A stretch of 64,000 nt of DNA from Pleomorphomonas sp. PLEO. GTDB taxonomy: Bacteria > Pseudomonadota > Alphaproteobacteria > Rhizobiales > Pleomorphomonadaceae. The DNA lies in NCBI RefSeq assembly GCF_041320595.1, contig NZ_CP166625.1:2664001-2728000 (forward strand), in the 5' to 3' direction. A model generated the notes under the pieces. It saw only the letters and a list, made by a program, of their open reading frames with translations, did no database searches and had not been told where the DNA came from. Both the position numbers and the translations under genes were made by a program. Below are positions 26,470-35,520 of this stretch, piece after piece. Numbering within the stretch: position 1 is the stretch's first letter; each line of letters opens with the position of its first letter.

Positions 26470-27396
26470 ATGTCGCCGACCGCCGCGGGCGTTCTTTTCA
26501 AGCTCGCCTCGACCATCGCCTTCGCCTTCATGCTGACGCTGATCAAGCTGGTGTCGGGCCGCGTGCCCCCAGGGGAAGTGCTGTTCGCCCGCTCTTTCTT
26601 CGGCATCGTCCCGGTGATCGTCTATCTCGCGGCGCTCGGCGTCTTTCCTGCCTCGCTCAGGACTGCAAGGCCGCTCGGCCACGTGCGCCGGTCGCTGGTT
26701 GGTACCGCCTCGATGTTCTGTTGGTTCACGGCGGTCAGCTATCTGCCGCTGCCCGACGCTACCGCCATCAGCTACTCGGGGCCGCTGTTCGGCGTGTGTC
26801 TCGCGGCGCTGGTATTGCACGAGCGCGTCAGGGCGTTTCGCTGGGGGGCGGTGGGTATCGGCTTTCTCGGCGTGCTGATCGTTCTCTCGGGGCAGCTCAA
26901 CGGCTTCGAAATGGGATTCCAAGGTAGCCGGGCGACGGGCGCGATCTGCGCGCTCGCCTCGGCGGTATTGGGCGCATTCGCCGCCGTCACCGTGCGCGAG
27001 CTGACGGCGACCGAGACCACCGGCGCCATCGTCTTCTATTTCCTGGCCTGTGGCTCGGCTTTCTCCTTCGTGACGATACCCTTCGGCTGGGTGGTGCCCA
27101 GCTTCTCCGACGCTGCCATGCTGATCGTTGCCGGCCTGTTCGGCGGTATCGGCCAGGTGTTGATGACGCAGTCCTATCGTCTCGCCGAGGCGTCGGTGAT
27201 CGCCCCGCTCGACTACATCAACATGATCTGGATCGTCATTCTGTCTTACCTGATCTTCGGCGACGTGCCGACGGCGGTCGTGCTTGCCGGCTCGTTGGTG
27301 GTCATCGCCTCCGGCGTGTTCGTGGTCTGGCGGGAACGCCGCCTCGGCATCCTCGAAGCCAAGGCCAAGGCACGCAGCGCCGACACGCCAACTTAG
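26470..27396 (+). CDS. EamA/DMT-superfamily membrane transporter
   Basis: 308 aa with about ten transmembrane helices in two EamA repeats. The first repeat begins GVLFKLASTIAFAFMLTLIKL and includes GEVLFARSFFGIVPV and PDATAISYSGPLFGVCLAALVLHERV. The second includes GGIGQVLMTQSYRLAEASVIAPLDYINMIWIV. It resembles the RhaT/S-adenosylmethionine-uptake-like branch of drug/metabolite exporters; substrate unknown. AAGGAG lies 11 bases before the ATG, and a possible promoter (TTGGTC, 16 bases, TATAAG) sits about 40 bases upstream of the start. Confidence 0.85.
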   Translation: MSPTAAGVLFKLASTIAFAFMLTLIKLVSGRVPPGEVLFARSFFGIVPVIVYLAALGVFPASLRTARPLGHVRRSLVGTASMFCWFTAVSYLPLPDATAISYSGPLFGVCLAALVLHERVRAFRWGAVGIGFLGVLIVLSGQLNGFEMGFQGSRATGAICALASAVLGAFAAVTVRELTATETTGAIVFYFLACGSAFSFVTIPFGWVVPSFSDAAMLIVAGLFGGIGQVLMTQSYRLAEASVIAPLDYINMIWIVILSYLIFGDVPTAVVLAGSLVVIASGVFVVWRERRLGILEAKAKARSADTPT

Positions 27397-27450
27397 TTTT
27401 CTGCCTCAGGCGCCGGCGGGCCTCTGATCTATGGCTTCCGTTCCGTTGCG

Positions 27451-27476
27451 GAAGCCGCCAAGGCGGCTTCGGTTTT
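27451..27476 (+). terminator. terminator 1 after the EamA gene
   Basis: Perfect 9-bp stem GAAGCCGCC / GGCGGCTTC with loop AA, followed by GGTTTT. A second hairpin (GGCTTCCG...CGGAAGCC) overlaps its left arm and may compete with it. Confidence 0.75.
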
Positions 27477-27590
27477 AATCCTGCCTCAGGCGCCGGCGGC
27501 GACATCCGTCGCCTTGGCTTCCGCTCCGCTTCCGTCTTCGCGACGCTTCGTGTCTCGAAGACTCGCTTCACGCGGCGCCTCTTGGCGCCG

Positions 27591-27620
27591 GAAACCGCTG
27601 GGCGGTTTCGGTTTTATTTT
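27591..27620 (+). terminator. terminator 2 upstream of thiO
   Basis: 8-bp stem GAAACCGC / GCGGTTTC with loop TGG, followed by GGTTTTATTTTT. It has the same layout as terminator 1 and would act on any read-through into the thi genes. Confidence 0.7.
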
Positions 27621-27752
27621 TCGACCTCAGACGCCGACGGGCAGTTCAGGTGATTGCTCTCGGACAGGGTTGGTTGGCGTTGACACTCTCTCGGGAGCGG
27701 GCCAAAAGGTCATGCAGAGCGTGTGAGACCACGTGGGCGCGAGAGATATCCG

Positions 27753-28778
27753 ATGAGCGAAATTGCGAGCGGCAAGCGCGAGATGGTCGATGTGGCGATC
27801 GTCGGTGCCGGTCCCATGGGACTCGTCACAGCCCTGATGTGCGCCCGCGCCGGCCTCAGGGTGGCGATCTACGAGCGGCAAAGCGATTTTTCCGGCTCGC
27901 CGGCCTGGAATGGCACCGGCGTCCTCGCTCCCGACTGCGAGGCTGATGGCGCCGACGCCACCATCGTGGATCTTGGACGTCGCTCGGTCGAACTGTGGCC
28001 GACGCTGATCCCCGGTCTCACGATCAACGGCGCGCTGGTGCTCGGCAATCGGCGCCAGCCGTCGGCGCTTGACGATTATTCCAGTTTCGTCCTCAACTAT
28101 GAATGGGTCGACGAGGAGCGCATTGCCTCTCTCGAGCCGTCGCTCGCCGGCGTCTACAGCCGGGGCATGTATTTCTCGCAAGCCGCGCATGCCGATCCGC
28201 GTGTCTTGTTCACTGGGCTCAAAGATGTGCTCGAGGCTGGAGGCGTCCGGATTCGCTTCGATTGGATCGGCACGTTGGATAGCCTGCAAGCCGAGCGCAT
28301 CATCGATACGCGTGGCCTCGGTGCGCGGGACCGCTTTCCCGAACTCAGAGCCGTCACGGCGGAGATGATCCAGGTGCGCAGCCATAAGGTCGAGCTCAAC
28401 CGGCCGATCCGGCTTCTGCACAACCGTCATTCGCTCTATGTCACGCCGCGCGGCCAGGGGATGTACGTGATCGGCGCCACCACAGTCGACGACGATCGAA
28501 GCGGCGTTTCGGTTCGCTCGGCCGGCGAACTGATGATGCACGCCATATCGCTTTTGCCCGCCTTCGCCGATGCCGAAGTTCTGGAACTGCGCTCCGGCCT
28601 GATGCCGGTTCTGATGAACGGCGTGCCGAAGGTGCAGGTCGGGGAGCGCATCATCGCCATCAACGGTCTTTTCCGCTATGGCTGGATGGTGGCGCCGGCC
28701 ATCGCCGAGGATCTCCTGCGCGTCATCTACACGCAGGCGACCAAGGTCATCCATGCCAGCAGGCCGATGCGCGGCTGA
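27753..28778 (+). CDS. thiO: FAD-dependent oxidoreductase, ThiO-like (glycine oxidase family)
   Basis: About 341 aa DAO-fold flavoprotein. The N-terminal dinucleotide-binding motif VDVAIVGAGPMGLVTALMCARAG binds FAD; TRGLGARDRFPELRAVTAEMIQV and the C-terminal 'INGLFRYGWMVAPAIAEDLL' are typical of ThiO. ThiO oxidises glycine to iminoacetate (dehydroglycine) for the thiazole half of thiamine. It is followed by thiE and thiD. thiS and thiG, normally between thiO and thiE in alphaproteobacterial operons, are missing. The frame opens at 27723 but the ATG at 27753 is preferred. Confidence 0.8.
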   Translation: MSEIASGKREMVDVAIVGAGPMGLVTALMCARAGLRVAIYERQSDFSGSPAWNGTGVLAPDCEADGADATIVDLGRRSVELWPTLIPGLTINGALVLGNRRQPSALDDYSSFVLNYEWVDEERIASLEPSLAGVYSRGMYFSQAAHADPRVLFTGLKDVLEAGGVRIRFDWIGTLDSLQAERIIDTRGLGARDRFPELRAVTAEMIQVRSHKVELNRPIRLLHNRHSLYVTPRGQGMYVIGATTVDDDRSGVSVRSAGELMMHAISLLPAFADAEVLELRSGLMPVLMNGVPKVQVGERIIAINGLFRYGWMVAPAIAEDLLRVIYTQATKVIHASRPMRG

Positions 28779-28812
28779 TCTTCTCCTCCTTCTGCCTTCA
28801 AACGGAAAGCCG

Positions 28813-29421
28813 ATGCTCGACCGCTTCTATCTCATCATCGACCGTGCTGCCTGGCTGCCGCGCCTGTTGCCGCTCGGATTGAAGTTGGTACAGATCCGCA
28901 CCAAAGCGCCGGATATCGAGACGCGGCGGCGGGAAATCGCCGACTCGCTTGCTCTCTGCAAGGCGGCTGGTGCCGTGTGCGTGGTCAACGATCACTGGCG
29001 GGAAGCGATCGAGTTCGGCGCCGAGTGGCTACATCTCGGCCAGGAAGATCTCGATACGGCCGACCTCAAGGCTATCAGGGCGGCCGGCATCCGTTTCGGC
29101 GTCTCCACCGCCAACAGAGAGGAACTCGACCGGGCGCTCGCCGTCGATCCGCATCACATTGCGTTGGGACCGATCTGGTCGACCATCTCCAAGGACGACG
29201 CGGCGCCGGCCAGCGGCCCGGAGCTGCTCACCGAATGGAAGCGTATCGCGAAAAGGCCGCTGGTGGCGATCGGCGGCATCTCGCTCGACCGGGCGCCGAT
29301 CTGCTGGGGCGCCGGCGCCGACAGCGTGGCCGTGATCTCCGATGTGTTGTCGGCAGCCAGTCCCGAGGCGCGCCTCACCGAGTGGCTCGATACGGCGAAA
29401 GCCTGGGAGGCGCGGGCATGA
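28813..29421 (+). CDS. thiE: thiamine-phosphate synthase
   Basis: 202 aa TIM barrel joining HMP-PP and thiazole phosphate to thiamine phosphate. Visible elements are [60 protein letters not shown], the phosphate-binding GPIWSTISK and [29 protein letters not shown]. It starts 34 bases after thiO and overlaps thiD by 4 bases (ATGA). It is slightly diverged from ThiE at the pyrophosphate loop (GPIWST instead of GPIFPT), so a TenI-like role is a lesser possibility. Confidence 0.85.
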   Translation: MLDRFYLIIDRAAWLPRLLPLGLKLVQIRTKAPDIETRRREIADSLALCKAAGAVCVVNDHWREAIEFGAEWLHLGQEDLDTADLKAIRAAGIRFGVSTANREELDRALAVDPHHIALGPIWSTISKDDAAPASGPELLTEWKRIAKRPLVAIGGISLDRAPICWGAGADSVAVISDVLSAASPEARLTEWLDTAKAWEARA

Positions 29422-30215
29422 CGGCGATCGCGGTGACCATCGCAGGCTCGGATTCCGGCGGTGGCGCCGGAATCCAGGCCGACCTCAAGACATTCTCGGC
29501 GCTTGGCGTTTATGGCGCGTCGGTCATCACGGCGCTGACGGCGCAGAACACCCGTGGCGTGACGGCGATCCACGAGGCGCCGGCCGACTTCGTCCGCGCT
29601 GAGATCGATGCCGTCTTCTCCGATCTCGCGGTCGATGCGGTGAAGATCGGTATGCTGGCGAGCCCGGAGCTGATCCGCATCGTTGCGGCCGGGCTCCGCG
29701 ACTATGGCCAAAGCCGCGTCGTCCTCGATCCGGTGATGGTGGCGACCTCGGGCGACAGCCTCTTGAAGGCCGAGGCGGTGGCGACGCTACGCGAGGAGCT
29801 GTTCCCGCTGGCGAGCCTCATCACACCCAACCTGCCGGAAGCCGGCAAGCTTCTGGGACGAGACGTGGGCGAGACAGCCGACGATATGCTGGCGGCGGCG
29901 CGCGAGCTCAAGTCGCTTGGCCCGAAGGCGGTGCTCGTCAAGGGCGGCCATGGGACAGGCGCCGAAAGCACTGATCTCTTTCTCGACGAGCAGGGCGCCC
30001 GCTGGCTGACGGCGCCGCGCCATGCGACGCGCAACACCCACGGTACCGGTTGCACGCTGTCGTCGGCCATTGCCGCCGGTCTCGCCAAGGGGCTTGATCT
30101 TGTTGCCGCCGTCAGCGAGGGCAAGGCCTATGTCACCGCGGCCATCGTCGCCGCCGATCGGTTGGAGATCGGCCACGGCCACGGCCCGGTGCACCATTTC
30201 CACGCCTGGTGGTGA
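29418..30215 (+). CDS. thiD: hydroxymethylpyrimidine / phosphomethylpyrimidine kinase
   Basis: 265 aa ribokinase-fold enzyme that phosphorylates HMP and HMP-P. Motifs: [21 protein letters not shown] at the N-terminus, the GVTAIHEAP loop, [39 protein letters not shown] and the C-terminal anion-hole/catalytic [20 protein letters not shown]. It overlaps thiE by 4 bases. Last gene of thiO-thiE-thiD. Confidence 0.93.
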   Translation: MTAIAVTIAGSDSGGGAGIQADLKTFSALGVYGASVITALTAQNTRGVTAIHEAPADFVRAEIDAVFSDLAVDAVKIGMLASPELIRIVAAGLRDYGQSRVVLDPVMVATSGDSLLKAEAVATLREELFPLASLITPNLPEAGKLLGRDVGETADDMLAAARELKSLGPKAVLVKGGHGTGAESTDLFLDEQGARWLTAPRHATRNTHGTGCTLSSAIAAGLAKGLDLVAAVSEGKAYVTAAIVAADRLEIGHGHGPVHHFHAWW

Positions 30216-30222
30216 GGCCACC

Positions 30223-31077
30223 TTATCTTTCAAGCCGGCGGCTCACCTCCGCGTCGATCCAGCGGGCGACGGCGCGCACCGCCGGTGCCTTGCCGCGTTC
30301 CGGGTGAGCAAGACGATAGACGTCGCGGAAAGCGGTGCCGCGTGTGCCTTCAACTTCGGAAAAGCGTTCGTCAGCGTCGCCCATCAGCGTTGGTAGCATG
30401 ACCTCCGCGCCGACGGACGCCGCCGCCTCGACCAGAATGTCGAGGTGGTTGGAGCGGGCGGCGACACGGGCGCCCGGCCGAAGTGCGGACAGCGCGATCG
30501 CCTCAGGCATCTCGGCATATTCGCGACCGTAGGCGACGATGGCGTCGGAGTTGGCGCCTGCCTTTGGCCGATAGAGCGCGAAGGCGAGGCGGCCCAACCG
30601 CCGGATGGTCGCGTTGTCTTCCGGACCCCGCCCCAACCGCACGGCAAGGTCGGCTTCTCGTCCTTCAAAACTGACACTGCGGTCCTCGTTCATCAGGTCG
30701 ATTTCGATATCGGGATTGGCGGCGGCAAGGCTGCCGAGCGCTGGACCCAAGATCACCTGGTGAACGAGCCCGACGCTGGAAACCCGCACGCTGCCGGCAG
30801 CCTCTTCCCGTAACCGGCGCAGATGGTTGTCGGTCTCCTCGGCGACAGCGGCCATGGCCGTCAGCCGCGGTAGGATCGTTCTGAGAAGCGGGGTCGGCCG
30901 CAGCCGGCGGTCGATCCGATCGAATAGGGCTGCTTCGAGCCGGGCCTCGATGCGGCCGAGACGGCGAGCGGCCGTGGTCTGATCGACGCCCAGGCGGCGG
31001 GCCGCCTCGCTCAGGGTGCCACCAGCGACAATCTCACTGATCAGCTCCAGGTCGTCCCAACGGATAACGGCGTTCAT
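30223..31077 (-). CDS. LysR-family transcriptional regulator
   Basis: 284 aa. HTH: WDDLELISEIVAGGTLSEAA followed by LGVDQTTAARRLGRIEARLEAALFDR; effector domain with GSVRVSSVGLVHQVILGPAL and EADLAVRLGRGPED. It lacks close resemblance to a named regulator. It is divergent from an isochorismatase-family gene (84 bases between starts), which is its probable target. Confidence 0.85.
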   Translation of the reverse strand: MNAVIRWDDLELISEIVAGGTLSEAARRLGVDQTTAARRLGRIEARLEAALFDRIDRRLRPTPLLRTILPRLTAMAAVAEETDNHLRRLREEAAGSVRVSSVGLVHQVILGPALGSLAAANPDIEIDLMNEDRSVSFEGREADLAVRLGRGPEDNATIRRLGRLAFALYRPKAGANSDAIVAYGREYAEMPEAIALSALRPGARVAARSNHLDILVEAAASVGAEVMLPTLMGDADERFSEVEGTRGTAFRDVYRLAHPERGKAPAVRAVARWIDAEVSRRLER

Positions 31078-31161
31078 GCAGGTTCATTCCCGTAAATCGC
31101 GGATTTCCTGCTTTAACGCAGAGCCTATTCTCGTGCGCAGGTCAAGCAGAAGGGAAACACA

Positions 31162-31749
31162 ATGCCAGTCACACTCAATGAACTCTTCGGTCGCGTTGCC
31201 AAGCCCGCTCGTCTCGGCGCGACGCCGCTGGTGCTGATTGATTGCCAGAATGACTATCTCGCCGGTCCCCTTGGTCTCTCAGATATTGAGGCCGCAGTGG
31301 AAGCAACCGGCCGGCTACTTGATGCTGCGAGGATGCGTGGTTCCAAGGTGATCCACGTTGTCCAGCGCGGGGTAGCCGGCGGGCTGTTCGATCTTGAGGG
31401 GTGGGGAGGCGCCATCATCGATCGGCTGGCGCCGCGGGCTGGTGAAAGCATCGTGGTCAAGACGCGTCCGAATGGCTTTTCCGACACCACGCTGCTTGCC
31501 GAACTGGGAGACACGGGCGGCGAATTGATCATCGCCGGCTTCATGACGCACAACTGCGTTTCATCGACGGCGCGCGCGGCTCTCGATCTCGGTATCCTGC
31601 CGACCGTGGCGTCAGACGCCACCGCGACGCGCGACCTGCCATTGTCCGGGGGAATCGTGGCGGCCGCCGATCTGCAGCGAGCGGAACTCGCGGCTCTCGC
31701 CGACCGGCATGCCGTGATTGTTACCGTCGCGGAACTCCTGGAGGGCTAG
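31162..31749 (+). CDS. isochorismatase-family cysteine hydrolase
   Basis: 195 aa. Catalytic triad segments are all present: Asp in LVLIDCQNDYL, Lys in IVVKTRPNGFSDT and Cys in GFMTHNCVSSTARAALDLG. The family includes nicotinamidases, N-carbamoyl hydrolases and isochorismatases; the substrate is not clear. An AAGGGAAAC box precedes the ATG. The divergent LysR gene suggests induction by its substrate. Confidence 0.85.
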   Translation: MPVTLNELFGRVAKPARLGATPLVLIDCQNDYLAGPLGLSDIEAAVEATGRLLDAARMRGSKVIHVVQRGVAGGLFDLEGWGGAIIDRLAPRAGESIVVKTRPNGFSDTTLLAELGDTGGELIIAGFMTHNCVSSTARAALDLGILPTVASDATATRDLPLSGGIVAAADLQRAELAALADRHAVIVTVAELLEG

Positions 31750-31924
31750 GGCGGTTCGCCGCGCGATTTCAGCGGCTTGTTACATCAAGTTGTCTGGGCC
31801 TTCGCGCCGAATTCGCAATCAAACCTAGACGAAGGTACTAGCCTTGCTCCCATCCTCTCCGTAATATCCCGGGCCAATTGGCGCAATATAAGCGGGCAAC
31901 AGCCCTGCATGGGAGTGCGTGAAC

Positions 31925-33568
31925 ATGGTCGCTGAGCTGGATCCTATCTTCAAGCGTCTGGAAGCCAAGAAGGCCGAGCTGGCCGATCGCCCGATGCGCA
32001 AGCTGTTTGCCGAGGACGCCGGTCGGTTCGACCGCTTCAGCGTGCACCTCGACGACCTTCTGCTCGACTTCTCGAAGAACCGTCTCGACGCGGACGCCTT
32101 CGCCCTGCTGCTCGAGCTCGCCAAGACGGCCGGTGTGGCGGAGCGCCGCGACGCCATGTTCGCCGGTGCCGTCATCAACACCACCGAGAAGCGTTCGGTG
32201 CTGCATACGGCGCTGCGCAATCGTTCCAACACGCCGGTCATCGTTGACGGCAAGGACGTCATGCCCGACGTCAACGAGGTGCTCGGCCGCATCCGCGATT
32301 TCGCTGAGGGCGTGCGCTCGGGCAAGATCGCCTCGTCGACCGGCGCCAAGTTCACTGACGTCGTCAACATCGGCATCGGCGGCTCCGACCTTGGTCCTGC
32401 CATGGCGACGCTGGCGCTGACGCCCTATCGCGGCAATGGTCCGCGTCTCCATTACGTCTCCAACGTCGACGGCGCTCACATCTCCGACACGCTGGCCGAG
32501 CTCGATCCCAAGACGACGCTGTTCGTCATCGCGTCGAAGACCTTCACCACCTCCGAGACCATGACCAACGCCGGCACCGCCCGCGACTGGATCAAGAAGC
32601 ATCTCGGCGAGGCGGCTGTTGGCGCCCACTTCTGTGCCGTATCCACGGCGCTCGACAAGGTGGCCGCCTTCGGCATGGACGTGAAGCGCGCCTTCGGCTT
32701 CTGGGACTGGGTCGGCGGTCGCTATTCGGTGTGGTCGGCCATCGGTCTGCCGGTGGCCATCGCCGTCGGTTACGATAACTTCGTGGCCTTCCTGGCCGGC
32801 GCCCATGAGGTGGACAACCACTTCCGCAGCGCGCCGCTCGAGAAGAATATTCCGGTGATCCTCGGCCTGCTCGGCGTCTGGTACCGTAACGTCTGGGGCT
32901 TCTCGACGCATGCCGTGCTGCCCTACGATCAGCGTCTCAGCCGTTTTGCCGCCTATCTCCAGCAGCTCGATATGGAATCGAACGGCAAGGGCGTGCGCAC
33001 CGATGGCACGCCGGTGCCGCGTGCCTCGGGTCCCATCGTCTGGGGCGAGCCGGGCACCAATGGCCAGCACGCTTTCTACCAGCTGATCCATCAGGGCACC
33101 GACGTCATTCCGGCCGACTTCCTGGCCGCCGCCGTGCCGCACGAGCACGTAAGCGACCACCACGCCAAGCTGCTCTCCAACGTGCTGGCCCAGACCGAGG
33201 CGCTCATGCTCGGCAAGACCGCCGAGGAAGCCGCCGCCGAGCTGAAGAAGGCCGGCAAGTCGGATGCCGACATCGCCGCGTTGGCGCCGCACAAGGCCTT
33301 CCCGGGTAACCGGCCGACCAACACCATCCTCTACCGGACGCTTGATCCGAGGACGCTTGGCCGCCTGATCGCCATCTACGAGCACAAGGTGTTCGTGCAG
33401 GGCACCATCTGGGGCGTCAATTCCTACGACCAGTGGGGCGTCGAGCTTGGCAAGGAACTCGCCAACCGTCTTCTGCCAGTCCTCAAGGGCGAGGCCGAGC
33501 CGGCGGCGAGCCAGGACGTCTCGACCAAGGGACTGGTTGCGGCCCTCAAGGCGCTGCAGAAGGATTGA
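31925..33568 (+). CDS. pgi: glucose-6-phosphate isomerase
   Basis: 547 aa, full length. Phosphosugar-binding and catalytic segments: [77 protein letters not shown] and [15 protein letters not shown]; the QWGVELGK C-terminal motif contains the catalytic lysine. It interconverts glucose 6-phosphate and fructose 6-phosphate. A GTG two codons upstream (31919) is possible, but the GGGAG box at 31911-31915 suits the ATG at 31925 better. The 175-base gap upstream has no gene. Confidence 0.95.
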   Translation: MVAELDPIFKRLEAKKAELADRPMRKLFAEDAGRFDRFSVHLDDLLLDFSKNRLDADAFALLLELAKTAGVAERRDAMFAGAVINTTEKRSVLHTALRNRSNTPVIVDGKDVMPDVNEVLGRIRDFAEGVRSGKIASSTGAKFTDVVNIGIGGSDLGPAMATLALTPYRGNGPRLHYVSNVDGAHISDTLAELDPKTTLFVIASKTFTTSETMTNAGTARDWIKKHLGEAAVGAHFCAVSTALDKVAAFGMDVKRAFGFWDWVGGRYSVWSAIGLPVAIAVGYDNFVAFLAGAHEVDNHFRSAPLEKNIPVILGLLGVWYRNVWGFSTHAVLPYDQRLSRFAAYLQQLDMESNGKGVRTDGTPVPRASGPIVWGEPGTNGQHAFYQLIHQGTDVIPADFLAAAVPHEHVSDHHAKLLSNVLAQTEALMLGKTAEEAAAELKKAGKSDADIAALAPHKAFPGNRPTNTILYRTLDPRTLGRLIAIYEHKVFVQGTIWGVNSYDQWGVELGKELANRLLPVLKGEAEPAASQDVSTKGLVAALKALQKD

Positions 33569-33808
33569 TCTTCCGTTATGGTCGGCGGCGGTCCGCTGCC
33601 GACCTTTTTCCCGTGCTGGTTTACCGCTCAGGTGGTTGACACGGTTTGATAGGGATTGCGGAAAGTCGGCCGGTGCCAACGCCGGCCGATTGTGTATATT
33701 TGACTAAGGGGAAACTGGCCGCGACGGTCTTGTCCGAGGTGCCGGCCGACCCGCCGCCAAGCCGACAAAAGCTGGCGGCGCCAAGGGATCGCCGATCTGG
33801 AGGAACGG

Positions 33809-34501
33809 ATGTACGAGTTTCAGGAGTTCGAAAATGGGGCAGCGCTCGCCGATGCGTTGACCGTCGAGGTTGCAGGCGCGCTCGCCCACGCCATCCGCCT
33901 GCATGGCAAGGCAGCGCTGGCGTTGTCGGGGGGCAAGACGCCGGTGCGCTTCCTCGAGGCGATGTCGCGCTATCGCATGCCTTGGAACGACGTTGTCGTG
34001 ACGCTGGTCGACGAGCGCTGGGTGCCGGAGACGAACGAACGCTCCAATGCCGGCCTTGCTCGCCGCCACCTTTTGAAGGGGCCGCTCAGCAACATCGAAT
34101 TCGTCCCGCTCTATCGGCCGGTGCCGACGCCGGAAGAGGCTGTTGCCGAAGTGGGCAAGGCGATCGACGACCTGCCGCTGCCGTTTGCCGCCGTCGTGCT
34201 CGGCATGGGTGATGATGGCCATACGGCCTCGTTCTATCCGGGGGCCGACAATCTTGCCGCTGCCAACTCGCCGGACTGTAAGGCGAAGGTGATGGCGATC
34301 AACGCCGCGGGGGCGGGCGAGCCGCGTATTACGCTGACGCTGCCGCTGCTGCTCGCCGCCGATGAGATCCTTCTGCACATCGAGGGCGCCGAAAAGCGCG
34401 CCGCCTTCGAGAAGGCAGTGGCTGGCGACGACGTGCTGGAGATGCCGGTGCGCAGTCTCCTGAAGTCGGAAAAGCTGGTGAAGGTTCTTTGGTGCCCGTA
34501 A
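33809..34501 (+). CDS. pgl: 6-phosphogluconolactonase
   Basis: 230 aa, DevB/SOL family. It hydrolyses 6-phosphogluconolactone in the oxidative pentose-phosphate and Entner-Doudoroff pathways. Motifs: AALALSGGKTPVRFLEAM, VVVTLVDERWVPETNERSN, VVLGMGDDGHTASFYPGAD and RITLTLPLLLAADEILLHIEG. The usual partners zwf and edd are not in the window. GGAGGAACGG precedes the ATG. The 240-base gap after pgi contains an 8-bp hairpin (33666-33689, TCGGCCGG/CCGGCCGA) without a T-run. Confidence 0.93.
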   Translation: MYEFQEFENGAALADALTVEVAGALAHAIRLHGKAALALSGGKTPVRFLEAMSRYRMPWNDVVVTLVDERWVPETNERSNAGLARRHLLKGPLSNIEFVPLYRPVPTPEEAVAEVGKAIDDLPLPFAAVVLGMGDDGHTASFYPGADNLAAANSPDCKAKVMAINAAGAGEPRITLTLPLLLAADEILLHIEGAEKRAAFEKAVAGDDVLEMPVRSLLKSEKLVKVLWCP

Positions 34502-34527
34502 GCGCACCGGTTGTTTTTTCGATCGCG

Positions 34528-34559
34528 CGGCCCGGTCTTGACCGGGCCGTTTTGCTTTT
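34528..34559 (+). terminator. Rho-independent terminator after pgl
   Basis: Perfect 10-bp stem CGGCCCGGTC / GACCGGGCCG with a 2-base TT loop followed by TTTTGCTTTT, 26 bases after the pgl stop. Confidence 0.9.
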
Positions 34560-34716
34560 AAAAGCCGCGGAGTGGTGCCACTGGCCGCCGTTTGGAGGCC
34601 AATAGGCGTTTCTGTCATAAAACTGAGAAGCTGCCGGGACAAAAGGAGGTATCGGGATTGGCGCGTTGCCATCGATTCCCGCCTCGGAGAAGATGCTGCA
34701 TGCATCTTTGTTTGCC

Positions 34717-35520
34717 ATGACGGACGCAAATACTACCCGAAGCCTCAGAACGTTGTTCCTGTCCGACATTCATCTCGGTACGCGCGATTGCCAAGCCGAT
34801 CTTCTGCTGGATTTTATGCGCGTCCACGAGGCGGAGACGATCTATCTCGTTGGTGATGTCATCGACGGATGGCGGATGCGTCGGTCCTGGTTCTGGACGC
34901 AGAGCCACAATGACGTCGTCCAGAAGCTGCTGCGCAAGGCCCGAAAAGGCGCGCGCGTCGTCTACATTCCCGGCAACCACGACGAATTCCTGCGAGACTA
35001 CCTCGGCACGCATTTCGGCGGCGTCGAGGTGATGGATCGCTGCTTGCACGAGGCGGCCGACGGCCGGCGATATCTGGTCATCCACGGCGACCAGTTCGAC
35101 GTGGTGGTGCGGCATGCCCGCTGGCTCGCCTATCTTGGCGACTGGGCCTATGAAATGGCGCTGTGGACCAACACCTGGGTCAACAAATTCAGGCGCTTCG
35201 TCGGGCTGCCCTATTGGTCGTTGTCGGCCTGGGCCAAGCTCAAGGTGAAGAACGCCGTCAACTTCATCGGCGCCTTCGAGGATGCGTTGGCCCATGAGGC
35301 GCGGCGCGTCGGCGCCGACGGCGTCATCTGTGGGCACATCCATCATGCGACCATGCGCGACATGAACGGCATCGCTTACATCAATACCGGCGACTGGGTG
35401 GAAAGCTGCACCGCCATCGCCGAGAACCACGACGGCAGCCTCGAGATCATTCGCTGGACGCGTCTTGAACATGAGCGCCAGTCGCCGCTGATGCTGTCGC
35501 ACGCCGAGGCGGCGGAATGA
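34717..35520 (+). CDS. metallophosphoesterase, UDP-2,3-diacylglucosamine diphosphatase-like
   Basis: About 267 aa calcineurin-like phosphoesterase. Metal-binding motifs run in order: FLSDIHLGTRDCQADLLLDF, IYLVGDVIDGW, VVYIPGNHDEFLRDYLG, LVIHGDQFD and VICGHIHHAT. Often annotated LpxH-like, but many alphaproteobacteria use LpxI for lipid A, so the role may be in another glycolipid. Its stop overlaps the start of a GT4 glycosyltransferase, so the two probably act together. The ATG at 34717 fits the family; upstream ATG (34693) and TTG (34666) starts exist. A strong AAGGAGGT box at 34643-34650 is too far upstream for this ATG and suits a TTG at 34658 in another frame. Confidence 0.82.
   Translation: MTDANTTRSLRTLFLSDIHLGTRDCQADLLLDFMRVHEAETIYLVGDVIDGWRMRRSWFWTQSHNDVVQKLLRKARKGARVVYIPGNHDEFLRDYLGTHFGGVEVMDRCLHEAADGRRYLVIHGDQFDVVVRHARWLAYLGDWAYEMALWTNTWVNKFRRFVGLPYWSLSAWAKLKVKNAVNFIGAFEDALAHEARRVGADGVICGHIHHATMRDMNGIAYINTGDWVESCTAIAENHDGSLEIIRWTRLEHERQSPLMLSHAEAAE

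Larger units (their letters stand above)
27401..27641. repeat. three-copy intergenic repeat with embedded terminators
   Basis: The 19-base block CTGCCTCAGGCGCCGGCGG occurs at 27401-27419 and again identically at 27481-27499; a diverged third copy is at about 27622-27640. Each later copy directly follows a hairpin ending in GGTTTTA. The block therefore looks like a duplicated terminator-plus-tail unit in the 350-base gap between the EamA gene and thiO. No gene is visible in it. Confidence 0.6.

Noticed and set aside
27642-27752. TPP riboswitch before thiO
   Set aside because: I looked for the conserved CUGAGA and ACCUGAUC-type cores and found none.
31838-33679. 613-codon minus-strand frame opposite pgi
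   Set aside because: Antisense shadow; pgi on the plus strand carries all catalytic motifs.
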